A DNA stretch of 14,190 nucleotides, from the NCBI GenBank assembly GCA_003694775.1, contig RFJV01000671.1:1-14190 (forward strand). Reading direction: 5' to 3'. A program made the position numbers and the translations under genes. This document shows positions 1-6,391 of this stretch, in pieces (position 1 is the stretch's first letter; each line of letters opens with the position of its first letter). This DNA is from Chloroflexota bacterium (GTDB taxonomy: Bacteria > Chloroflexota > Anaerolineae > 4572-78 > J111). The notes under the pieces were generated by a model. The model was not told the DNA's origin. It worked only from the letters and a program-made list of their open reading frames with translations, and did not search any database.

Positions 1-7
1 TACAGAT

Positions 8-52
8 TGAAACGGGCGGCGCGGAAGCTAATCTTCTGCACCGCCCGTTTCA
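8..52. terminator. Strong hairpin after the binding-protein gene
   Basis: A perfect 12-bp inverted repeat (TGAAACGGGCGG at 8-19, CCGCCCGTTTCA at 41-52) encloses a second, inner stem (21-27 with 33-39, one G-T pair) around a loop of about 5 bases. Only one base on each side interrupts the two stems. On the minus strand it starts 13 bases after the stop codon of the solute-binding protein, which is where a terminator would sit. No clean T-run follows on either strand, so factor-independent termination is not certain. The hairpin may instead protect the 3' end of the transcript. Confidence 0.6.
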
Positions 53-65
53 GACCTAAAAACAA

Positions 66-2273
66 TCAGGGACAGACGCCGTCAGAAGCAAAGTACCACT
101 GTTCTGGCATATACATAACCCACTGTCGGTAAGCCCAGCTCCAGACCCCGTTAGTATCTTCTGGGGGGGTGTTGCAGAGATTCTTCTTAAACAGAAGCGG
201 TTGAGGCGGTCGCTGGACGGTGCCGATGATGTACAGCGGTTTGAAGGCCTTTTCGTAGAACTGCTTGCCTACGGCAATCTGTTCTTCAGACAGGTAGGGC
301 AAAGACAGGAACTTTTCTCCCAGGTCCCACAGCTCTTTGATTTCCTGGGGTGGTTCTTCACCTTGTTCACCGTTGTTTCTCAGCCAGTCGTACCAGGGAT
401 GGCCGGAGGCTCGTGCCCCCCAGTAGGGACGCAGGTTGGTCAGGTCGTTGCTGATGTCTTCTATGTCGGTTACGTCGAAGGCCCAGGCCGCTACCTGAAC
501 TGCATTCCCGTCGCGGAGTTCATTGTAGAGGCCGATGTCGATGATTTTAAAGTTTGTTTTTACGCCTACGGCATTCCAGTAATCGGTAATTAGCTCACCG
601 ATTTTCTGCCATGCTTCTTCGGGTACGGAAACCTGGAAGTTCAGAAACAGGGTTTCTCCGTCTGGCCGTAAGCGGAAGCCATCGGCATCTCGCTTGTCCA
701 GCCCCATCTCGTCCAGAAGCTGGTTGGCTTTATCCGGGTCGTAGTCGGCAAAGTAGCTGGGCATCCAGGGTTCAAAGAAGAGGGAATTTACCGTTGGGGC
801 GGCCTGGGAGGGAATAGCCAGGCCAAAGTATACCAACTGATTAATTTCTTCCCGATTAATCGCCAGCGACATTGCCTGCCGGAAGCGGGGGTCCCAGAAG
901 ATTTCGCGTAAAACGGGGTCGTCAACGGTAAAGTTGAACATAATGGCATATTCGTTGCCCCGTTCGTAGGGTACCAGAACAGTGCGGTAGTTGCCGCTTT
1001 CTTCATTATCGCGATAGGTTGGCACGTTGAGCAGTTTTCCCCAACCGTAGTGGGAATATTCGCCGGCAATTGCCTTGAGGTCCTGTACCTGCAAGTCTTC
1101 TACCAGGATACTGCGCAGAGTGTCAGCATAGGGAAGCTGATTACCGGCAGGGTCAATCTTGAAGAAGTAGGGGTTGCGCTCATAATATTTGTTGCCAAAG
1201 GAATCTTCTTTGACAAAGACATAAGTGTTGAGTGTAGGGGCGTAGGGGTCGGTCTCTGCACCCAGGTCCCAGGTGAAGTTGTAAGGGGTTTTTTTGGCGT
1301 TAAACAGTTCTACCCAGTCGCTGTAGCCTTGTTCTTGGGCCAATTTGTCGGCGTCGGGGTTATATTTGATGTGGAACTGTTTGAAATAATGGGCTGGCAG
1401 GTATCCCCGGTTGCCGACTTCGGAGGCCAGGGCAATGATGAAGCTGGGTTTGGGTTCGGCAAAGGTATAGCGAACGGTGGTTTCGTTGACCACTTCAAAT
1501 TGGACCATTTCACCGCCGGCCAGGTACAGGGGGGGCGGAACGGGGGTCAGGTCTGGGTTAGAGACAACATCTTCAAAGTAGAAGCGAAAATCTTCTGCGG
1601 TAAAGGGTTCCCCATCCGACCATTTATGCCCTTCACGCAGGTAAATGGTAAAAGTTCGCTGGTCGTCAGAAACATCATAGCCCTTGGCAATGTTGGGGAT
1701 AATGCTAACCAGGTCCGGGCCAATGGTAAACAGCTTCTGCAAGCGGGCTTCGATAACATCCCAGCCACAGCAGGTTGGGTTGGTAGTAGGGCCAACCAGC
1801 TCTCCACCGTATTCTCCTATAGAAGCCAGCGGCTGAACAACAACCGGCTCTTTGGGTAGACGTTCTGCGACAGGAGGGAGTTCTCCTTGAGATACTTTTT
1901 CGGCCAGCATAGGTGCTTCCCCAAAGCTGGTAATACTGTTGCCGGTAGCCGATTGATACTCCTCCAGAGTGGCATACTGCAGGGGATAAATTAGTGGTGT
2001 GTCATCGGCTGTGTTGGTGGTTTGAGACTGTGACGAAGCGGATTCTTCGGTAGAAGCGGTGGATTCTTGCTGAGCCGGGGAGGCTTCTTCAGTGGGGGTA
2101 GTTTCTTCGGTTTTTGTCTCACTTGCTTTTTCTACGGTCGGCGCCGTCTTTGGGGTAGGGGATGCTTCTACCGTGGTTGTCGTTGTGGAAGAAGCACCTG
2201 AACATGCCGCCAGCACAAGCATCGTCCCTAACAACAATGCTATCAAAGTGGACAGTTGTTTTCGAGAAGTCAT
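66..2273 (-). CDS. ABC transporter family 5 solute-binding lipoprotein
   Basis: This is the extracytoplasmic binding protein of the Opp/Dpp-type importer encoded further right. It captures substrate outside the membrane and delivers it to the permeases. The start is set at the ATG at 2273 (735 residues), because GGAGGAG lies 7 bases upstream; an in-frame ATG at 2312 lacks such a site. Residues 1-24 form a lipoprotein signal (MTSRK, a hydrophobic core, then LAAC with the lipidated Cys at 24). Residues about 25-90 are a low-complexity Ser/Thr/Glu/Pro linker that would hold the domain off the membrane. The rest has SBP_bac_5 features, such as LREGHKWSDGEPFTAEDF in the N-terminal half and DPRFRQAMSLAINREEI in the middle. 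It is longer than classic DppA/OppA (about 540). Family 5 proteins bind peptides, nickel or oligosaccharides; the neighbours here favour a saccharide. It stands apart from its permeases and shares a strand with the acid-sugar dehydratase. Confidence 0.93.
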   Translation of the reverse strand: MTSRKQLSTLIALLLGTMLVLAACSGASSTTTTTVEASPTPKTAPTVEKASETKTEETTPTEEASPAQQESTASTEESASSQSQTTNTADDTPLIYPLQYATLEEYQSATGNSITSFGEAPMLAEKVSQGELPPVAERLPKEPVVVQPLASIGEYGGELVGPTTNPTCCGWDVIEARLQKLFTIGPDLVSIIPNIAKGYDVSDDQRTFTIYLREGHKWSDGEPFTAEDFRFYFEDVVSNPDLTPVPPPLYLAGGEMVQFEVVNETTVRYTFAEPKPSFIIALASEVGNRGYLPAHYFKQFHIKYNPDADKLAQEQGYSDWVELFNAKKTPYNFTWDLGAETDPYAPTLNTYVFVKEDSFGNKYYERNPYFFKIDPAGNQLPYADTLRSILVEDLQVQDLKAIAGEYSHYGWGKLLNVPTYRDNEESGNYRTVLVPYERGNEYAIMFNFTVDDPVLREIFWDPRFRQAMSLAINREEINQLVYFGLAIPSQAAPTVNSLFFEPWMPSYFADYDPDKANQLLDEMGLDKRDADGFRLRPDGETLFLNFQVSVPEEAWQKIGELITDYWNAVGVKTNFKIIDIGLYNELRDGNAVQVAAWAFDVTDIEDISNDLTNLRPYWGARASGHPWYDWLRNNGEQGEEPPQEIKELWDLGEKFLSLPYLSEEQIAVGKQFYEKAFKPLYIIGTVQRPPQPLLFKKNLCNTPPEDTNGVWSWAYRQWVMYMPEQWYFASDGVCP

Positions 2274-2416
2274 AGAATCTCCTCCGGGATAACTTATCAT
2301 ACCATCAATCATTGACCGGGCTTACGAAAGTCATCGTAAGTTTGGCCGGAGTAAGCTGTCTGTTGGTATGGGGGCTGTATAAAAGTAAAGAACAGCTTAT
2401 CCAGCCGGCAGAACCA

Positions 2417-2560
2417 AGAGTATTTCCAAACGAGGGGTGGCGGTATCTTTATTGAAATTATCACCTCCTTTCTGTTCAGCAAGGCCGATGCAGCAATATT
2501 GGTAGAATTGTACAAAGCCGTGGTTTACCAACCTGCCGGACCGGAGGCTGGAAATACTCT
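2417..2560. repeat. 12-bp inverted repeat, 120 bp apart
   Basis: AGAGTATTTCCA (2417-2428) is perfectly complementary to TGGAAATACTCT (2549-2560). The arms enclose the orphan Shine-Dalgarno-like sequence, so pairing in the leader RNA could form a long closing stem. No function can be assigned. Confidence 0.4.
2460..2473 (-). promoter_or_regulatory. Orphan, full-length Shine-Dalgarno-like sequence
   Basis: The minus strand reads AGAAAGGAGGTGAT. This is the exact complement of the canonical bacterial 16S rRNA 3' tail (ATCACCTCCTTTCT) over 14 bases, far stronger than a normal ribosome site. No ATG, GTG or TTG lies at the usual distance downstream; the next bases are AATTTCAATAAAG. The GTG inside the motif overlaps the site itself. 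It lies in the 5' leader region of the binding-protein gene, about 190 bases before its start. It may be a ribosome standby site, the remnant of a lost leader gene, or chance. Confidence 0.4.
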
Positions 2561-2678
2561 GCATGGAGACTTCCCAGCCCCGTGAAAGACAAAATTTGTT
2601 GTAAACAGAGCAAGATTTTTACCGCAGAGAACACGCAAAGCAAACAGGTTTGAATTGAAGCTGTATAATTCCGGCAGG

Positions 2679-3806
2679 TCAGGCTGAGGTTATAAAAGCC
2701 TTTGCTTTTTCTTTGACCGGGCTAACCAAATAAGGAGAAAGCGCGTCCCAGTTGAACTGAACCCCGTGTCCGGGAGCATTTCCGGCCGTCATCATCCCGT
2801 CTGATAACTGCGGGGGGTTGAGAATAAAGCGTTCCAAACCAAAGCTATGCACCTCCAAATAAGAATCGTTGGGGATGGCGGCTAGAAGATGCAGGTGCAG
2901 TTCATGCACCCCGTGGGTAGTGACCAGGAGATTGTGGGCCTGGGCCAGTTTGGCAATCCTCAACCAATTGGTAATGCCTCCGATATTAGAAACATCGGGT
3001 TCGGGGAAGGTAATCCGTCCGTTTTCAATGATGTTCCGAAATTCGTAGATGGTGTGCAGATTTTCGCCGGTGGCAACGGGAACGCCTCCCTCCTGAGCAA
3101 TCCGGGCATGGCCGGGAACATCATCCGGAATGGTCGGTTCTTCCAGCCAGTACACATCATACTCACGCATCTGTCTGGCGGCACGGATAGCGGTTTCTAC
3201 GTCCCATCGCATATTGGCATCAACCATCAAGCGAATATCCGGGCCTATCAGCTCTCTTACGGCGCGTATTCGCTCAATATCTTGCCGTACTCTTGACTGC
3301 CCCACCTTGATTTTGATGGCTTTGTACCCTTTCTTGAGATTTGCTTCGGTTTGTGCCAGGAGTTGGTCCAGAGTCAGATGTAAATCAATTCCTCCGATAT
3401 AAGCCTGCACTTGATGGCTGTGTCCTCCAAAGAGCCGCCAAAAGGGAATACCATCATGCTTGCCGATTAAATCCCACAGGGCAATATCTACAGCGCTGAT
3501 GGCAAAGCTTGCCACTCCCCCTCGCCCTACGTAATGCAGTCTCCACCACATTTGTTCCCACAGGTGTTCTACCCGCCGGGCGTCGCTATTAATGATGAGG
3601 GGCTTGAGCGTTTCTTCTATCAGAAAGCGAATTGCCGTACCTCCATAGCCAATGGTATACGTGTACCCCAGCCCTTCTAGCCCATCTTCGGTAGCAAGAC
3701 GAACCATAATGACTTCAAAATGGCTCATATTCCCGTGGGTTGAATCGGCCATAGGGGTTGGCAGGGGAATGCGGTAGTGTCTGGTGGTCAGGTCTGAAAT
3801 CAGCAT
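2679..3806 (-). CDS. Acid-sugar dehydratase, mandelate racemase subgroup
   Basis: This enolase-superfamily enzyme would abstract the proton alpha to a carboxylate, with Mg2+ holding the enediolate. In this subgroup that usually means dehydration of an aldonate or aldarate to a 2-keto-3-deoxy acid. The active-site set is complete: K165 and K167 (KIKVG), metal ligands D196 (VDAN), E222 (LEEP) and E248 (ATGEN), the D271-H298 dyad (DVSNIGG, THG) and E318. Each sits exactly one residue after its counterpart in Pseudomonas putida mandelate racemase (K164, K166, D195, E221, E247, D270, H297, E317). The HELHLHL stretch and KIKVGQ recall L-talarate/galactarate dehydratase. The length of 375 is normal. 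The start is supported by AGAGGA 8 bases upstream. It is transcribed leftward from a perfect sigma70 promoter at 3927-3955, divergently from the transport operon. The substrate is not determined; cytosolic. Confidence 0.93.
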   Translation of the reverse strand: MLISDLTTRHYRIPLPTPMADSTHGNMSHFEVIMVRLATEDGLEGLGYTYTIGYGGTAIRFLIEETLKPLIINSDARRVEHLWEQMWWRLHYVGRGGVASFAISAVDIALWDLIGKHDGIPFWRLFGGHSHQVQAYIGGIDLHLTLDQLLAQTEANLKKGYKAIKIKVGQSRVRQDIERIRAVRELIGPDIRLMVDANMRWDVETAIRAARQMREYDVYWLEEPTIPDDVPGHARIAQEGGVPVATGENLHTIYEFRNIIENGRITFPEPDVSNIGGITNWLRIAKLAQAHNLLVTTHGVHELHLHLLAAIPNDSYLEVHSFGLERFILNPPQLSDGMMTAGNAPGHGVQFNWDALSPYLVSPVKEKAKAFITSA

Positions 3807-3900
3807 TTTCCCGGTCCTCTTGTTTGATGAAGATAACTTACAACAGCCAGTGCCTGGGCGGTGCAGTGAGTTTTATTAGCCTTGAATCTTTCCCGGTCCT
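3807..3900. repeat. 12-bp direct repeat in the dehydratase leader
   Basis: TTTCCCGGTCCT occurs at 3807-3818 and again at 3889-3900. On the minus strand (AGGACCGGGAAA) the first copy overlaps the ribosome-binding site of the dehydratase gene. The second lies in the leader about 20 bases after the predicted transcription start and has no start codon next to it. It may be a small duplication or a site for post-transcriptional control. Confidence 0.4.
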
Positions 3901-3926
3901 GACTGTTGAAGATGGTGTACGGCCTT

Positions 3927-3955
3927 ATTATATTTTTGATTTTGTATAATGTCAA
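3927..3955 (-). promoter_or_regulatory. Consensus sigma70 promoter for the dehydratase gene
   Basis: On the minus strand TTGACA (3955-3950) and TATAAT (3932-3927) are separated by exactly 17 bases, so both hexamers and the spacing match the sigma70 consensus perfectly. The predicted start of transcription is near 3920, giving a leader of about 114 bases before the ATG at 3806. Such a strong promoter normally needs tight repression, and palindromes lie just upstream. Confidence 0.8.
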
Positions 3956-3966
3956 GTGTTAATTGT

Positions 3967-3982
3967 AAATTGTTGACAATTT
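3967..3982. promoter_or_regulatory. Operator-like palindrome 1
   Basis: AAATTGTTGACAATTT has perfect 7-base arms around a 2-base centre. The core TTGT-N2-ACAA fits the operator type known for FCD-family GntR regulators, and such a regulator is encoded in the rightward operon. It lies between the two divergent promoters, 12 bases upstream of the leftward -35. Confidence 0.5.
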
Positions 3983-4005
3983 TAAGGTTGATTGTTTACT
4001 GTAGA

Positions 4006-4015
4006 TTGTTGACAA
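4006..4015. promoter_or_regulatory. Operator-like palindrome 2, over the rightward -35
   Basis: TTGT-TG-ACAA repeats the core of palindrome 1 with its centre exactly 36 bp downstream, and it covers the -35 hexamer TTGACA (4009-4014) of the rightward promoter. A protein bound here would block RNA polymerase. Confidence 0.45.
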
Positions 4016-4037
4016 GATACAAGTTGTATGTTATAGT
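4009..4037 (+). promoter_or_regulatory. Extended -10 sigma70 promoter for the transport/catabolic operon
   Basis: TTGACA (4009-4014), a 17-base spacer and TATAGT (4032-4037), with TGT directly before the -10 (extended -10, TGn). The expected transcription start is near 4044, giving a leader of about 175 bases before the first permease gene. It is the only good promoter seen upstream of the nine close-packed plus-strand genes. Confidence 0.75.
4017..4029. promoter_or_regulatory. Palindrome in the promoter spacer
   Basis: ATACAA-G-TTGTAT, with perfect 6-base arms around one base, sits between the -35 and -10 of the rightward promoter. This is a typical repressor position. Its spacing differs from the TTGT-N2-ACAA sites, so it may serve the same regulator poorly, serve another one, or be part of the repeat tract. 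Confidence 0.4.
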
Positions 4038-4164
4038 TAATTTACAGCTTATTCGTATTTTAATTGTCTCCAGTACAGCAGGCAGGGCTGATAGGTGGAC
4101 CCCGCTAGATGACCATCATCCACCGCTAACCCGCGTAAAATGTAATATTAAAGGGAAATCCGTA

Positions 4165-4184
4165 GAGCGACATTCATGTTGCCC
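4165..4184. repeat. Short palindromic element in the operon leader
   Basis: GCGACAT-TC-ATGTTGC forms a 7-bp stem with one G-T pair, and an outer G-C pair after a mismatch. The arm GCGACAT is shared with the perfect palindrome after the last gene of the operon (13994-14011). The hairpin ends about 22 bases before the ribosome-binding site of the first permease gene. Confidence 0.45.
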
Positions 4185-4219
4185 CATCCCAACGTTATTT
4201 TATACGAGGAGAATCAGTG

Positions 4220-5218
4220 ATGGCTCATTATATGCTCCAGCGGTTCATCTACCTGGTTTTTTTACTTTGGCTGGTAACCATTGTGACGTTTGTGGTTATT
4301 CAACTTCCGCCGGGTGACTATCTGTCTACCTATATTAGCAGATTGGAACAGCAGGCCGGGGACGTGGTCACAGAAGAAATGATTCAGGCCCTTAAGGCTC
4401 AGTACGGTTTGGATTTGCCTATGCACCAACGCTATTTAAAGTGGTTGGGGTCTGTATTTCGGGGAGATTTTGGGTTTTCATATGATTGGAAAAAGCCGGT
4501 TCGGGAACTGATTGGGGAACGGTTAGCTTTAACTTTTACGGTAGCTATTCTCAGCACTCTGGTTACCTATCTCATTGCTGTACCTATTGGCATCTATTCG
4601 GCTACGCATCAATATTCATTAGGGGATTATATTGCCACGGTATGGGGGTTTATAGGGCTGTCTATTCCCAGTTTTATGCTGGCGCTGATACTGCTTTTCC
4701 TGGCGTTTAAGTTCTTTGGGGTTAATCTGAGCGGTTTATTCTCTCCGGAGTATATCGATGCCCCTTGGAGTACAGGGAAAGTAGTAGACCTGCTGAAGCA
4801 TCTGCCGATACCGGTTTTGGTGCTGAGTATGGGAGGTGCGGCAGGACTTATCCGGGTTCTCCGGGCTACCTTGCTGGACGAACTGCAGAAGCAGTATGTG
4901 GTCACCGCGCGGGCCAAGGGGGTAAGCGAAGCCAAATTGCTTTTTAAGTATCCGGTACGTGTCGCATTGAATCCTCTGGTCAGTAATCTGGCCTGGCTTT
5001 TTCCGGCCCTCATTTCTGGCGATACCATTGTGGCTATTGTCTTGGGGTTGCCCACGGCCGGGCCTATGCTGTTTCGTTCTCTGATTACGCAAGACACCTT
5101 TCTTACCGCCTCCATCCTGCTGTTTATGACTATTTTGACCGTGATAGGCACTACTGTGTCTGATATTCTGCTGGTGATTGTTGACCCTCGCATTCGTATG
5201 GAGAAAGGCAGGGAATGA
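4220..5218 (+). CDS. Opp/Dpp-type ABC permease (DppB/OppB-like)
   Basis: First of the two membrane subunits of the importer. It starts with the usual DppB pattern (a membrane segment at about 8-28 close to the N terminus), an extracytoplasmic stretch at about 30-95, then further membrane segments at about 99-125, 138-165, 195-215, 252-280 and 298-320. The EAA loop that docks with the ATPases spans about 226-252 (YVVTARAKGVSEAKLL and on). The C terminus VDPRI is typical. At 332 residues it has normal family length. The ATG at 4220 is preferred over the GTG at 4217 because GAGGAG ends 8 bases before it. It overlaps the next gene by 4 bases (ATGA), so the two are translationally coupled. Family members carry peptides, nickel or oligosaccharides; here sugar catabolic genes surround it. 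Confidence 0.93.
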   Translation: MAHYMLQRFIYLVFLLWLVTIVTFVVIQLPPGDYLSTYISRLEQQAGDVVTEEMIQALKAQYGLDLPMHQRYLKWLGSVFRGDFGFSYDWKKPVRELIGERLALTFTVAILSTLVTYLIAVPIGIYSATHQYSLGDYIATVWGFIGLSIPSFMLALILLFLAFKFFGVNLSGLFSPEYIDAPWSTGKVVDLLKHLPIPVLVLSMGGAAGLIRVLRATLLDELQKQYVVTARAKGVSEAKLLFKYPVRVALNPLVSNLAWLFPALISGDTIVAIVLGLPTAGPMLFRSLITQDTFLTASILLFMTILTVIGTTVSDILLVIVDPRIRMEKGRE

Positions 5219-6378
5219 GCATGTTTGCGGCAGAAGAACAGGAAATGTCTCAGGTGCGCACCGTTCAAGTACCAGGCCAGGAAGATGTGTATGATGAAAG
5301 CTACTATCTGGCCTCGCAGTGGCAGTTGGTCTGGCGAAAATTCCGTAAGCACAAGCTGGCCTTGTTGGGAATGGTTGTGCTGGCCATATTCTATCTTATG
5401 GCTATCTTTGCTGATTTTTTTGCGACTAATCCGTATCAACAGCGCTATCCGGAATTTGCCTTATCGCCCCCACAAAAAATTCATTTTTTCGATGAGGGTG
5501 GGCGCTTTCATTTTCCCCCTTTTGTATATGTGCAGAAGCAAACATTGGATATGAAAACTCTGCGGCGTGAGTATACAGAAGATACCCAGGTGCGTTATCC
5601 ACTCCGCCTGCTTGTACATGGTTATCCTTATAAACTGCTAGGGCTTTTTGAAACCGACATCCATCTGGTGGGGGTGGAGGCTCCGGGCGTCTATTTTCCC
5701 TTTGGTACAGACGAATTTGGACGAGATATATATGCCCGCACTATTTTTGCCTCGCGTATCTCCCTTTCTATTGGGTTTGTAGGAGTTATAGTGGGGTTTG
5801 TGATAGGCTCTCTGGTAGGTGGTGTCTCCGGTTATTTTGGGGGGACGGTTGACCTGCTTATCCAGCGTTTGATTGAATTCATCATCTCTATCCCTACAAT
5901 TCCGTTGTGGATTGCTCTGGCCGCGGCCTTACCGCCTTACTGGACTTCGGTGCAGGTTTACTTTGGTATTACCGTGGTGCTGGCTACGGTCGGCTGGACT
6001 GGCCTGGCCCGGACCGTTAGGGGAAAAATCCTGGAGACACGCGAAGCTGACTTTATTATGGCGGCCCGTATTTCAAATGTGCCTGATTTTCATATCATCG
6101 TGAAGCACCTGCTTCCCTCTTTTGCCAGCTACCTGATTGTCAGCCTGACTCTGGGAATACCGGGGATGATTTTGGGAGAAACGGCCTTGAGCTTCTTGGG
6201 AATTGGTATCCGTCCGCCAGCAGTCAGTTGGGGCGTGCTTCTCCAGGATGCCCAGAACATCCGGAGTGTGGCTCAGAGCCCCTGGTTGTTTATTCCGGCT
6301 GTATTTGTTGTTGTAGCAGTGCTGTGCTTCAATTTTGTAGGCGACGGTTTACGAGATGCCGCCGACCCCTATAAATAA
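5215..6378 (+). CDS. Opp/Dpp-type ABC permease (DppC/OppC-like)
   Basis: Second membrane subunit. The N-terminal cytoplasmic part (about 1-46) leads into membrane segment 1 (about 47-68). An unusually long extracytoplasmic loop follows (about 70-165, Tyr/Phe/Pro-rich), where E. coli DppC has a much shorter one. Then come the family motif FGTDEFGRD (163-171) and membrane segments at about 178-200, 218-240, 247-266, 305-330 and 358-376. The EAA loop is at about 278-302 (AARISNVPDFHIIVKHLLPS), and the C terminus GDGLRDAADPYK is diagnostic of the DppC family. The start ATG overlaps the stop of the preceding permease; AAAGG lies 6 bases upstream. The long loop may contact the large binding protein. 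The partner ATPases lie about 2.5 kb downstream. Confidence 0.93.
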   Translation: MSMFAAEEQEMSQVRTVQVPGQEDVYDESYYLASQWQLVWRKFRKHKLALLGMVVLAIFYLMAIFADFFATNPYQQRYPEFALSPPQKIHFFDEGGRFHFPPFVYVQKQTLDMKTLRREYTEDTQVRYPLRLLVHGYPYKLLGLFETDIHLVGVEAPGVYFPFGTDEFGRDIYARTIFASRISLSIGFVGVIVGFVIGSLVGGVSGYFGGTVDLLIQRLIEFIISIPTIPLWIALAAALPPYWTSVQVYFGITVVLATVGWTGLARTVRGKILETREADFIMAARISNVPDFHIIVKHLLPSFASYLIVSLTLGIPGMILGETALSFLGIGIRPPAVSWGVLLQDAQNIRSVAQSPWLFIPAVFVVVAVLCFNFVGDGLRDAADPYK

Positions 6379-6391
6379 CGAGGTGAATATT

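Larger units (their letters stand above)
2274..2678. other. 405-bp gap between dehydratase and binding-protein genes
   Basis: No convincing gene is seen here. On the minus strand this is the leader of the binding-protein gene. It could be read through from the dehydratase or carry its own promoter. No TTGACA/TATAAT pair with proper spacing was found; the best -10-like match on the minus strand (TGGTATGAT, near 2294-2302) has no good -35 and would give a very short leader. The gap also contains an orphan ribosome-binding sequence (2460-2473) and a 12-bp inverted repeat (2417-2428 and 2549-2560), listed separately. A 68-codon minus frame at 2309-2515 runs through it but has no upstream ribosome site and no family resemblance. 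Confidence 0.6.
3959..4030. repeat. AT-rich tract with 7-base periodicity
   Basis: The tract can be cut into related 7-mers ending in TTG, CTG or CAA: TTAATTG, TAAATTG, TTGACAA, TTTTAAG, then (after one G) TTGATTG, TTTACTG, TAGATTG, TTGACAA, GATACAA, then (after one G) TTGTATG. The 15-mers GTAAATTGTTGACAA (3965-3979) and GTAGATTGTTGACAA (4001-4015) differ by one base and lie 36 bp apart. The pattern resembles degenerate heptamer repeats, but it also supplies the promoter hexamers and operator-like palindromes listed here. Confidence 0.6.

Noticed and set aside
1..65. tRNA or other structured RNA gene at the left edge
   Set aside because: It is a single long hairpin without cloverleaf arms or an anticodon loop, and its position fits a 3' transcript end.
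1050..1859. Plus-strand open frame of 269 codons inside the binding-protein gene
   Set aside because: It is antisense to a clearly recognisable family 5 binding protein, has no ribosome site, and shows no family features.
2309..2515. Minus-strand 68-codon frame before the binding-protein gene
   Set aside because: No ribosome site precedes its ATG, and the strong Shine-Dalgarno-like sequence lies inside it rather than before it. Composition does not suggest a real protein.
3973..4002. A further rightward promoter using TTGACA at 3973-3978
   Set aside because: At spacings of 17 or 18 bases the -10 candidates (TTACTG, TACTGT) match the consensus poorly.
3959..4030. CRISPR-like array in the divergent region
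   Set aside because: Repeat units are only 7 bases and degenerate, with no unique spacers of constant length, and no cas genes are nearby.
3949..4317. Plus-strand open frame of 122 codons over the divergent promoter
   Set aside because: It covers the promoter and repeat tract, overlaps the start of the permease gene in another frame, and has no ribosome site.
4627..5439. Minus-strand open frame of 270 codons across both permease genes
   Set aside because: It is antisense to conserved permease sequence including the EAA loop; its Ser/Arg/Thr-rich composition is typical of a shadow frame.
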